The position numbers and the translations under genes are program-made. Shown here in pieces: positions 10,755 through 20,194 of a stretch of 64,000 bases of DNA. This stretch comes from Narthecium ossifragum (Eukaryota; Streptophyta; Magnoliopsida; Dioscoreales; Nartheciaceae). Numbering within the stretch: position 1 is the first letter of the stretch; each line of letters opens with the position of its first letter. The DNA is taken from NCBI GenBank assembly GCA_963920575.1, contig OY986971.1, positions 10,542,779-10,606,778 of the forward strand, read 5' to 3'. The notes beneath the pieces were generated by a model. It had not been told where the DNA came from. It was given only the letters and a program-made list of their open reading frames with translations, and did no database searches.

Positions 10755-11978
10755 ATGGCTAATTTTTATATGCCACCGAGTGCTATGTCCAATGATGATT
10801 TGCCTTTTGGTTATAGACCCGCTTACAATAATGACATATATGGTTTCTCAAATCCGACATATAATTCACATTCATATCCTTGTAATACGAATTTTAGAAA
10901 TCATACAAACCCTAAGTGGCAATTTGAAGGTTATCAACCTCCTAACATTCAACCATGGAACATAGAAACACCGGTCCAAAATTTTGAACCTAGTTACGAG
11001 CGACAATATCCTTCACAAATACTCTCTAACCAAACTGTGGACAAACTCATGAGTGCAATTGTTGCTATGAAAACTGAGCTTCGTAATGAAATGACGTTGA
11101 TAAGGAATGAGCAATTATTGATAAGAAACGATGTTAACTCCTATGCTCAATCTATATCCAAAATAGAGACACAAATAGAACAACTAGCCCACATGGTTGA
11201 TCCGTACTATGAGAATGAGGATTATGCGAATGATTCTATTTCTCTTGTTAATGATGACAATGCTTGTGATGCTTATCTTTCTAACGATGTTGATGCATGC
11301 TATAATGCTTGTGATACTTTGCCAGTTCATGATGCTATTAATAATGTTTTACCAGCTGCTGAAAATATTATTTTGCCAACTTTGGATGATACAGTTGATG
11401 ATGTTGATGAATGCTATCCGGTTTTACATTCTGAGCCTTATATGTATTTCGATCATTCTTATGAAGCAAGTCTTTTTGATGATAGTGATGATGAAGGTTG
11501 TTATGCTAAATTGTTGGTTGTTCAGGATGAGTTGAATGATGACAATATGTCTATTTACAATGATCATAATGAGGATGAGCATATTAGTGAGACCCCCTGT
11601 CGGGAACCTCAAGTTGAACTTCTTCATGATGAGTTAAATGATGATGATGTGCCTATTAGTGATAAACATAATGAGGATGAGAGTGTTAGCAATATTCCTT
11701 GTCTAGAGTCTCAATTTGAGATTCTACCTTTAATATCATTCTCATTATTTGAACGTTCTGAGGAGGAGAACCATGTTATGAGTGAAGACTATGCCAATTC
11801 CTATCGTCCCTTCATCAAAGATCGTATCAAAATTTCTAGTTCTATGCATATGTTGTTTGCTAAGGACTTCTTTTTATTCTTTGATGAATCATGTCTGCAT
11901 AACTTCACCATGATCCGGGTCATGTATTTCTTCACATGGAACCATCGGCCTCCTAAATCTTGTTTCGGGAGCGTCTAG
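10755..11978 (+). CDS. Family A Gag-derived acidic protein (non-autonomous element, copy A1)
   Basis: An open frame of 407 codons starts at ATG 10755, which lies 13 codons upstream of the conserved Tyr/Asn-rich block and matches the start position in A4. Residues 1-75 are rich in Tyr, Asn and Pro (GYRPAYNNDIYGF, then QFEGYQPPN). About residues 90-140 form a likely coiled coil, KTELRNEMTLIRNEQ to SISKIETQIEQLAHM, related to the Gag tail of copy A2. The remainder is Asp/Glu-rich with a repeated DELNDD..HNEDE unit. No capsid core, zinc knuckle, protease or polymerase is present. The frame closes at the twin hairpin. It is probably a deletion derivative of gag with unknown function. Copy A4 has a broken homologue. 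Confidence 0.6.
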   Translation: MANFYMPPSAMSNDDLPFGYRPAYNNDIYGFSNPTYNSHSYPCNTNFRNHTNPKWQFEGYQPPNIQPWNIETPVQNFEPSYERQYPSQILSNQTVDKLMSAIVAMKTELRNEMTLIRNEQLLIRNDVNSYAQSISKIETQIEQLAHMVDPYYENEDYANDSISLVNDDNACDAYLSNDVDACYNACDTLPVHDAINNVLPAAENIILPTLDDTVDDVDECYPVLHSEPYMYFDHSYEASLFDDSDDEGCYAKLLVVQDELNDDNMSIYNDHNEDEHISETPCREPQVELLHDELNDDDVPISDKHNEDESVSNIPCLESQFEILPLISFSLFERSEEENHVMSEDYANSYRPFIKDRIKISSSMHMLFAKDFFLFFDESCLHNFTMIRVMYFFTWNHRPPKSCFGSV

Positions 11979-12019
11979 CGAAAGACGTAAAATTTCACGC
12001 TTCCTGGGAGGCAACCCAG
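11972..12019 (+). other. Twin hairpin at the end of the coding region (copy A1)
   Basis: Hairpin 1 is CGTCT (11972-11976), loop AGCGAA, AGACG (11983-11987). Hairpin 2 is CTGGG (12004-12008), loop AGGCAA, CCCAG (12015-12019). The same pair follows the coding region in A2 (25039-25085), A4 (35359-35406, minus) and family C (44871-44918, minus). In family C the outer stem bases change in a paired way. Confidence 0.6.
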
Positions 12020-12139
12020 TTTTATGATTTTTTTCTCCCTTTCCTTTTTAGAATTTTATTTAATTTTTATGATTTTCCCCTGATTTTTAGGATTTTCTCC
12101 ATCTTTTCCTGAAATTTTTCTCCACCTTCTTTCTATTTT

Positions 12140-12960
12140 TCCTTATTTTTCGCCGGATTTTCTCTCTCCTCCCACAATGTTCCTCGATTGCGGCTCATCG
12201 TCCCGGCTCATCGGCTCGTCCTCGAGCCGCCGCCCTATCTTCGTCGTCCGATAACTCCGGCCATCCCCATCCCTCCAAACCAGCACCAACACCATTGCCA
12301 TCCTTCCACCTTTCCGATACCGTCTTCCTCTTCCCTCGACATCCTCTCCTCTGACGCCGGCGAGGCCCTCGGCCATCGTCTTCACCATCACCCACGGCCG
12401 TTCACCGCCCTAAAATACCTCTAGAAGCTTCCTCCGGCCACCACAAAGCTTCCTCCACCATTACAACCATACCTTGCTGGCTGGATCATCGGCTTCGCCT
12501 CCGGCAGTCTCAACCTCTTCGACCATCTTCAAGTCGCCGACCGGAAGCCCAATTTTTCAATCATCCAACATATGACAGTTCTTTGGCCTTCCACGATCCT
12601 TCCTCAATCGTCTCCATACTTGATTGGAGCCCCGATCATCGGAATCTAATTCCGCCCATCATCGTACTCCGTTCCGGCCACCTCCGTTCTACCACCTGGG
12701 GACCCCCATTCTTCGATCAGATCTCACCAGAGAACTCCTCTGACCTCCACGATTCTTCATGTACCCTTCTCGTCCTCCGGCGAAGCCATTTCACCGTCGA
12801 TCAATCGCCGGCGAGTTTCAGCCATCCGATTGTTGCTAGACATGATCCATGTGCTACAGTGATCCGATTTCTGATCGGACGGTATAGATCTTCAATCATG
12901 ACCATGTTGACCATTCTTTGATCTTCTAGACGTCCTAGAGCAACATCCCATGTTAAATTC
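12140..12960 (+). other. GC-rich, Pro/Ser-coding-like block of family A (copy A1)
   Basis: This strikingly GC-rich island lies in an AT-rich element. Similar blocks are at 25150-25574 (continued at 27583-27925), 30917-31190, 34500-35230 (inverted) and 40830-40970. The frames read Pro/Ser-rich peptides, and one short frame beginning MAES.SPPAVS is partly kept between A2 and A4. No family is recognised. It may be captured host sequence or an ancient part of the element. Confidence 0.4.
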
Positions 12961-13439
12961 TCCTTATTTTCGCCGATTTTGTTTCAGATCTCACCGCGGA
13001 CGGCCGCCGTGTGTGATGATGTTTTATGCGGATGAAAACTGATGGTTGCCCTGCTTGGATATTTTGGTCCTTTATTTCCTTATTTGTGATGTCTAGAAGA
13101 TTATTTTTGATGTATTATCTCCTTTACTACTTATCTGTACATGTTATAGTTTTATGTAATGAATGCTTGTACAGATTAATATATCATGAAAATACAAAGG
13201 AGACTCTGCCGAAATTTTTCTCTGATTCTAATACCTTTCTGGACTTTTAATGGTTATATTTGATCTTTTTGGAAAGATATATATTTCTGTGACAGGTTAT
13301 GGTGGAGAAGGAAATATTTATTCAATGATGGTAATGCTTAAACTTAAATTGGAAGAGAGAGAAATCAAAAAAAAAATTTTTTGCACGTTCATTATGGTTA
13401 TCTCTACCCTTTACTTTTTGATTTATTTTTATTACTTAG

Positions 13440-13476
13440 TGTAATTGGGGACAATTACATTTAAGTTGGGGGTAGC
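13440..13476 (+). other. Hairpin plus internal polypurine tract (copy A1)
   Basis: TGTAATTG (13440-13447), loop GGGA, CAATTACA (13452-13459) is a perfect 8-bp stem with a tetraloop. AAGTTGGGGGT follows directly and nearly copies the 3' polypurine tract at 14539-14549. The same unit lies at 28288 (A2), 31555 (A3), 33974 (A4, inverted, loop changed but stem intact) and 41324 (A5). Confidence 0.55.
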
Positions 13477-13851
13477 ATTCATAAATTTCATGCTTATATT
13501 CTTTTTATGGTAACCAAATATTATACATCCCTTGAATTATGTCCAAAGAATGAAATTATGATATGATTTGATAAAGGTGCATGTTTTAGAAATTTATCTT
13601 ATGAATTATTCTGAGACTTGTATGCCATATAAGAGATAGTAAATTTTTGCTATGCATGATAACACTTTTACCATGATCTAAGGATCACTTGACATATCCT
13701 AAGGCACATGTTCACTTCCACATGTTAACGGGTTGATATTAGATTCTAAGCATGATACTGGGCTAAATTTACAATTTTATATCATGACACAAAAAATACA
13801 TGAACACATGCAATTATCTGAGTATGCGGAACAAAAGATAAAAAAAGGATT

Positions 13852-14007
13852 TTCAACTTAGTAACCGGGCAGTGTGCCTAGCCAGCGTGGTGTTCGCGTA
13901 AAACGATTGAATTTCCTAAAAAAAGAAGAAAAAAATGGATTTTCAACTTAGTAACCGTGCAGTGTGCCTAACCAGCGTGGTGTTCGCGTAAAACAATTGA
14001 AATTCCT
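13852..14007 (+). other. Duplicated AGTAACCGGG RNA-like module (copy A1)
   Basis: Two units of about 66 bases (13852-13917 and 13942-14007) are separated by an A-rich linker. Each has AGTAACCGGG, a small hairpin GGCA..TGCC, a second hairpin ACCA..TGGT, then TTCGCGTAAAAC. Every family A copy has two units, and family C has two related units at 44137-44296. Confidence 0.6.
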
Positions 14008-14391
14008 GCAGAAAAAAGAAAACAAAAGAAAAATGAAAAAAAAAATTGAGATTGATATGTGATAAGTGGAAAATATGTGCTTGAATATGATTATGATCTT
14101 GAATAGTTGAAGTATTTAGATATAATTGAGGCTCTGAAGCATGTGCAACCCCATTCACACACAGGAGTGTTAAAGTTATTTTTAATCATGATTAAATATG
14201 TTGAAGTGTTGGAAATATGTTATGACATGTTTTGATTTACTATGTTTTTATGTGAATACGAGTTGAAGGATGCATCCATGAATATGATTTCTATTTTATG
14301 CATTAGAATTGATGAATATTGTGATTGACTTCTAATGATATATTCAAGGGAATGTATAGATGTATGTGGGTGTCATCCCTGAAAACCCTCA

Positions 14392-14458
14392 GGAGACTAT
14401 AACTCCTCCACTGGGGTAACCCAGGGGTTTAAAGGCTTGTTGCACATGCTAAGTGCAA
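14392..14458 (+). other. Three-hairpin cluster upstream of the polypurine tract (copy A1)
   Basis: Stem GGAG/CTCC lies at 14392-14406. Stem CTGGG/CCCAG with a GTAA tetraloop lies at 14411-14424, a GNRA-type loop in RNA. Stem TTGCAC/GTGCAA lies at 14440-14458. The cluster recurs in A2 (29261-29327), A3 (32523-32588) and A5 (42202-42268). Confidence 0.55.
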
Positions 14459-14537
14459 TCGTGAGACCTACGAAAGTGGCTAGTTAGATTTATTTCTTTC
14501 TTTTTATCTTTTCTTTGCTCGAGAACTAGCAAAGTAT

Positions 14538-14550
14538 AAGTTGGGGGGTG
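14538..14550 (+). promoter_or_regulatory. 3' polypurine tract of copy A1
   Basis: AAGTTGGGGGGTG lies directly before the LTR start TGATGAGTCAC. This is the expected site for priming second-strand synthesis. Equivalent tracts precede the LTRs at 29420, 32681 and 42360. Confidence 0.75.
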
Positions 14551-15972
14551 TGATGAGTCACTAATTATTCCTAATTAAACTCCTTAAATTACCTTTGTTA
14601 GGCCTAGAGTAGGTGTATTTGATCTCCTACTATTTGATTTTAGGTTTAAGTAGGATTTGAGGGGAAATACAAGAAATTCGGTCAAAAATCATTAAATTCT
14701 GCAAAAAGACTGCTTCATTGACGGTTTGAAAATAAATCACCAGATATTCTACAGAACTCCAAATACTCTGAAATTTATGGAGATGAACGAAAACTTCAAG
14801 AGCTACAACTTTCATGTTGAAGGCTTGGTGCGATTCTCTATAGATTGGCGCCAGTTTTGAATCAAAGTCAGAAGTATGGAAGTTGGAGAGAAAAACTGAA
14901 GAAATTAATTAATGACGTGGCAGATAATGACCCAGTTAGACCGAGTAGAGCTATGGATTGGATTTGAGTCCGATGGATCGCTTCGATGATGCCAGCAGCC
15001 CGGAATTTAGGGAAATTAGAGTTTAAGTTCAACTCTAACTCCTAATTCCGGGATGGAGGGTTTCTAATACATAAGGGGGTTATTCCAGCCAAAAAATTGG
15101 CATCTTTTGGAGCACTTTTGGAGGAGAAGGGTAGGGTTTTGAAGACGGTGATCTTTCCGCGGGGATCAAGGCCTTCATCCTCTACACCGATTCATGATGT
15201 CCAAGAGATGAGTGGCTAGATTTCTTGTTCTTAGGAATACCATGAAACCCTAGTGTAACTTTTGATCTTTCTTGGATTTTTGTGAACTTCTCTACGTATA
15301 ATCTCATGAATATGTTCTTAATGATTATAGATTTGAAGGAACAGAGTTCCGTTTACCTATTCTTAGTCCTACATGATGGTTGTACTTGATTGTAAAGATT
15401 CATGAGATAGATTCCATGTGGTTTGTGACATAATTTCTCCCTACCGTCCACATCCTCCGGTCGAACGTCGTCGTTAAAACGTTAATCGCTAAATATTCTT
15501 CATCACCTTGAAGCGCGTAATTTTATGTCTTTCGCTAGACGTCCCTAAAAACTCAGTTATCGCCTGGATCCGTCAAAATAACGGACTCAATAATGTCCCC
15601 GTGTTGAATGTCCTCCACATAAGGTTTCAATCTATGCCCATTAACTTTAGTGATCTCATTTGTGCTTGGCTCCTGAATTTCTACGGCATCATGTGAGAAT
15701 ACTTGCGTGATAATATAGGGTCCAGTCCACCTTGAGCGTAATTTACCGGAAAAAGACGCAATTTTGCATTAAACAACCAAACTTTCTGTCCGACGACAAG
15801 GGTTTTCCTTGAAATATGCTTATCATGAAAAACATTTATCCTATTTTTATAAATTTTGGAGTTTATATAAGCATCATTGCGAATTTCCTCGAGTTCAACT
15901 ATGCTCAATTTTCTTTGTAAATATTTTTGCGTGCCGTTATGAAATATGCTCCCAGACGTTTGCGAGCGATCA
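14551..15972 (+). repeat. Family A LTR shared by copies A1 and A2, with an inverted pol fragment inside
   Basis: It starts TGATGAGTCAC and ends GCGAGCGATCA, so the termini are TGAT...ATCA. A1 ends here with its polypurine tract and A2 begins here with a primer site directly after, so one LTR serves both. The first 900 bases match the LTRs at 29420 and 42360. The last 500 or so are replaced by an antisense integrase fragment (15448-15948), after which the normal terminus returns. Confidence 0.82.
15448..15948 (-). pseudogene. Antisense fragment of a Tat/Athila-like integrase C-terminus captured in the LTR
   Basis: On the minus strand 15681-15908 encodes ELEEIRNDAY, FHDKHI and VGQKVWLFNAKLRLF, the C-terminal part of Tat/Athila-type integrases. 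Past a frame change it continues with a degenerate VNGHRLKPY-like end. The stop is followed by hairpin 1 of the twin-hairpin signal (15527-15540). Next comes a short stretch matching the family A LTR end in inverted orientation (about 15455-15490). The fragment therefore probably comes from the pol end and 3' flank of an autonomous relative. It is the only Tat/Athila pol sequence in the window. Confidence 0.65.
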
Positions 15973-16376
15973 ATTTTTGGCGCCGTTGCCGGGAAATTCG
16001 ACGGTTAACTAATTGATTTTCTCTTAACTCATTTTCTTTGCTTAGTTAGGTTTTGACCTTTCTTATTTTTAGGAATTTTCTGACAATTTTCTAGAATTTT
16101 TGCAGCATTGGAATGGATTTTTCTTGAAGAAAAACACAACTCGCAAGCCACCTGGAGAGACCGATCGGACTGGAAACCGACTGATCGGAACTGCGCAGTC
16201 AGCTAAGCCTTTTTGCTTCAAACCTTTTCGTTCCAATTGTTGTTTGCCGGGTTTTGTCCTCTCCTCTGAATTTTCTGTTTTCTTTTTCTCTTTTTGTGTG
16301 TGATCTTGCATGCAAGGCAGACAATCCTAGAATACCCAACTGGAACCTTTGGATCTAGAATTAGGGACCACACACA
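15973..16376 (+). promoter_or_regulatory. Copy A2 leader with tRNA-Asp-type primer binding site
   Basis: TGGCGCCGTTGCCGGG begins at 15978, six bases after the LTR end, and matches the 3' end of plant tRNA-Asp. The leader continues with GATCGG words and the perfect palindrome ACTGCGCAGT (16190-16199). The adjacent splice-donor position reads CTAAGC and is mutated. The leader is interrupted at 16382 and resumes at 20106. Confidence 0.8.
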
Positions 16377-16381
16377 GAAAA

Positions 16382-19300
16382 TGTCACGCCCCGACCCACG
16401 AAAGCCCAACCGGGCCAGGCAACGAGAACTGGAACCTAACAAAACGCGAAAGAAAAGCTGGCGAGGGTTCTACACTACGTCACACAGAAGGAAGAGGGAA
16501 ACGCAACAGTGTCGCCCTCAAGCCAGACTCGAGTGTGCTGCAAGGGTCCCATAACCCTTCACCGGTGTCTCTAGGCATATCCAACCATGGTCACCCCAAC
16601 GGACTGGGTCCATCCAGGATATACCCAGTGCGGGCAGGAACAGACACTGCCTGGGCTGGACCCCTCCGAAGGCCCCCAAAGACAAGAATCGACACTGGTT
16701 GCACCCACAACATCTGGGTCGAGGCCGACACGACCTCTGATGCGGGAATTATTTCCACACATCTTCTTAAGATTGATTGTCAGATTCAAGTGTTTTACAT
16801 CATTCCTTGCTCTTTTATCAAGAATTTTAGGTGACTTCTACATTTACTTAATTCTTGGGAATTTTTGGATAATTGCAGGTATTTAGATATTGAATCATTT
16901 GAACTTTGGATGATGGGAAGAAGCAGAATTTGGGCTAGGCCTGGATGCAATTGAAGACCTAAAGTGCAAAACGAAGCTAATTGAGCAATTCTGGACATTC
17001 TGCACAACAGTTAGTAATTTGAACATAACTTCTTCATATAAACTCTGATTGGGATGATCCAGGATGCGTTGAAAAGCTAAGGAAGAGCGCTACAACTTTG
17101 ATGTTTGGAGTTTTTGATGATTCAGGCTGAATAAAGACAGAAAAATTGATGAAGCCATCAGACTCGGAATTGCTGCACCTGCACTTGGGTTGGACGAGAT
17201 TCATTTTGTGAAGTCCAGATTTGATTCATGAAGATCCCAGCTGGGAGTACCACATTTCCTAGTTATATTAGGAGTTTATTTGATCTTTCCTTGATTAGTG
17301 GGATTGGTATGTGGTTAATGGAAGAAAGGGTGGACACTTTAGGAAAGATGGCTGGGAGGAATAAAGAAGAGAATAGAGGAAAGAGCAGTGGACGGCTGGG
17401 CTAGAGGAGCAGAGAGAAAGGAACAGGGAACGGCCAGAAAAAGGAGCAGCAGAGAAAGAAGAGGAGCAGCAGAGAAAGAAGAGGACTAGCTGAGAAAGAA
17501 GAGGACGAGCTGAGAAAGAGGATCACAGTTTTCATTCTATTCTCTCCATCCTAGTTCTGATTGATGATGTGTATTAATGAAACATTGGTTTTCTTTCTTT
17601 CAACCATGAATACTTAGTTTTCTTATTCTAGGGTTTGGATGAAGTCATTGAGTTTCTGATTTGAATTGAGTTGGGTTGTTGAGAATATTCTTGTTAGTTG
17701 CAATTTGATGAAATCGTTTCTTTTTCTTGCAAGTTACTGGCCATAACTTGTATGTTTCAGATGTTGAACGAAGTAACGAAAATTGAAGTTTAACATTAGT
17801 TCGTGGTTTCATCAAACCTTGGTAGTATATGTTAGAAATAAATATATGACCAGGTGACTTTTGTTTAAGGATTCCTAAGAGCCCAATGAATCTAAATTAA
17901 TTCATGTGATCACGAAAGTAGACATAGAATTAATTTAGGTATTTGAGTTATACCTTGAAAGAGGATTTCACATAAAAAAAGGGAATTCAGTCATGATAAT
18001 TAACAAAGTTCTATTTTCAGCAACCAGATTAAAATTCATTGAAGAAATTCAATCGATGAAATCCAAATCCTAGAAACCTTTCATACTCTTCTATTTAATA
18101 TTTATTTGCTTTCATTTCAGTTTTGTCAGTGATTATATATCGTTTGGATTGCTTAGATAATATAAGAATTTGGATACATTAGTACTTGAATCATCCTCCT
18201 TGTGGAAACGATACTCTTTTTGCCCTATTCTACTTGTCACGAACCATGCACTTGTGGTAGAGTCTAGGGGACATCAACCTCTAATCATCATCAAGCAACA
18301 GGTGTACCAGTCCTCCAGGCCTATCATCAAATTCGACTGGACACTACAATTCAAACCGGGTCCAAACCACCCAACCCCGGTCCTAGGGCTAAGTCCGAAC
18401 TTCCAGCCTCGGGACGGCGACCCACAGATCATCCACGCCCTAACCAATGCAACTAATGCGCAACAGAGAATGCATGCTATGAACATGCACAAACAGAAGA
18501 TAGGCATGCAACAGTATGATAAGGCATCATATAAGTCAACCGGATCGCTGCAGCGGTACTACCAACCGCTGCCAGCCGATTTGCAGCGGGTCCCGTCATT
18601 ACGACGGTACCATGACCATCAACCGAGGACTCCTGCAATGGGAAGCAACCCCGAAAATGATGATGAACAGTAAAAATATAATATTCTAATCCGACATATA
18701 ATATTATATTTAAAAACACCAAAAGCTCTCTACTAGAGGCTAATTGACCCCGTCGATCCGACGTCCAAACGTCGTCGGATTTGAGATCCAACATAGCCAC
18801 CAGTAGACCCACATGCCAGGATCAACATTTCCAAAATTCAGAAACATCCAACGGCTAGATCAACAGAAAAACACTGATCAAAACCGCTAATCAAACTAAC
18901 TTACCAAGTATAGTCCGATCGATCGTACTCGCAAGTCCGATCGATCCAACTCTAACTTACCAAGTACTTGCTGCAACGCAGCCCGTCAGCAATAAATTCA
19001 TAACAAATCATAGGAAAATCGGAAAAATATGAAATCAGTTGGGTTAGAGAATAGATTCAAAGATCTACAACTCTCATGTTCATCACAACCCAAGATCATG
19101 TACGTACCGGCCGAAAAACTCGCATCAAGCCGACTGTTCTTTAAGAACAGCAAATACCGGAAAATCTGAGATTAAACATGCATAAATCCTACTAAAATCT
19201 CAACCAAACATCATGAAACTTATATCAGAAATTCTACTAGGCAAGAGGGAGTCAACAACACAAAAAACAACAAGATCTAACGTCTAGATTAAGAGAAACC

Positions 19301-20105
19301 CATTAAACACTCACGTAGGTAGAAGAACCTACCGAACAGCGTATTCCTCAGTTGATCCCTTCTCAAACCAGTCACCAACGCAGCTCCAAACCACTCCAGG
19401 GATCTTCCTCACGCCGTCATGTTTCCAACAAGCCTTGGAACACCCAAAAAGGTGGCCAGAGGAGTAAGAACGGCGAAGAAGAAGCGGCTGCCAGAACAGG
19501 GGAAACAGAGCCCGCGGAAGAAGAAGAAGAAGGAAGGAAGAAGAAAGAAGAAGAAGAAGGGAAGAAGAGGAAGGAAAAGGGAAGGGGAAAGCCGGGGAAA
19601 GAGGAGAAAGAAGAAAGGAGGGGTGGGAAAGTCCTCCCCTGCTGACAAGAGAGAGCGACGGCCGGAGGCCGTCCTCGCGAAAGAAAAAGCCACCGACTAT
19701 CCCACAGTGTCCGATCGATCCAACTCCGAGTTCGATCGATCCAAGACACCAACCCGATCGATCCCACACACCAAGTCGGATCGATCCCAGACAGGCTGGA
19801 TCGATCCAAAACACTTGGATCGATCTGAACGGGTCAAAAACCCACCGACTCGCTCACGAGTCCGATTGATCGCTCCAAAGAGCGATCGATCGCTCAAGGG
19901 TCGTAAGCTGCCCAAAAGCAAGCTTCAGAGCGCCCGAGCTGGGATCTTCCGATCCCGGGTCCACTTAACCATTCTAATCAAGCACTAACACAAACAATGC
20001 CAGTGTGTGGAAACGAGGGTGTGAAACAAACCAACAAGGCGCAATTTATCAAATTTCCCTTGCGGTCTACAACGAGCCACAGGGGTAGAGGGACAGGTCC
20101 TCACA
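16382..20105 (-). mobile_element. Tekay solo LTR with TSD GAAAA, holding a nested solo LTR
   Basis: It begins TGTCACGCC (16382) and ends CCTCACA (20105). GAAAA flanks it at 16377-16381 and 20106-20110. Without the nested insert and its extra TSD copy it is about 2.18 kb, a full Tekay LTR. It lies in the A2 leader. A GAA-rich tract (about 19510-19620) and a cluster of GATCGATC words (about 18905-18955 and 19710-19900) lie inside. The long frames near 19329-19988 are products of the purine-rich tract and are not genes. One LTR with an intact TSD indicates LTR-LTR recombination after insertion. Confidence 0.9.
16738..18276 (+). mobile_element. Solo LTR of a further family, TSD ACCTC, inside the Tekay solo LTR
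   Basis: It runs from TGATGCGGG (16738) to GGGGACATCA (18276). ACCTC flanks it at 16733-16737 and 18277-18281. Removal restores the Tekay LTR reading of 26200-26240. Orientation is inferred from the right end, which resembles Tat/Athila-type LTR ends such as GGAAACGATACTC. The sequence is AT-rich with no coding potential. It is unlike families A, B and C, so it is a fourth LTR type in the window. Confidence 0.85.
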
Positions 20106-20194
20106 GAAAAGCTAGAACCTTAGGTCAACAATCTTGGAATAATTATCAGGAAGCTTTGAATAACTTGTAATTTATTGAAGAGACCTTTGTCACC

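Larger units (their letters stand above)
12020..14550 (+). repeat. Family A 3' non-coding region (copy A1)
   Basis: This 2.5-kb region lies between the coding region and the LTR. The layout is shared with A2 (25086-25574 plus 27583-29419), A3 (30917-32680), A4 (33030-35350, inverted) and A5 (40830-42359). It contains an AT-rich lead, a GC-rich block, a hairpin with an internal polypurine tract, a duplicated AGTAACCGGG module, a three-hairpin cluster and the 3' polypurine tract. No pol domain is found here, which makes the family non-autonomous. Short open frames at 13026-13444 have no recognisable domain. Confidence 0.75.

Noticed and set aside
12188..12921. Possible host gene in the GC-rich block
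   Set aside because: Frames are short, lack recognisable domains, differ between copies and always sit inside family A 3' regions. Kept as a possible captured fragment only.
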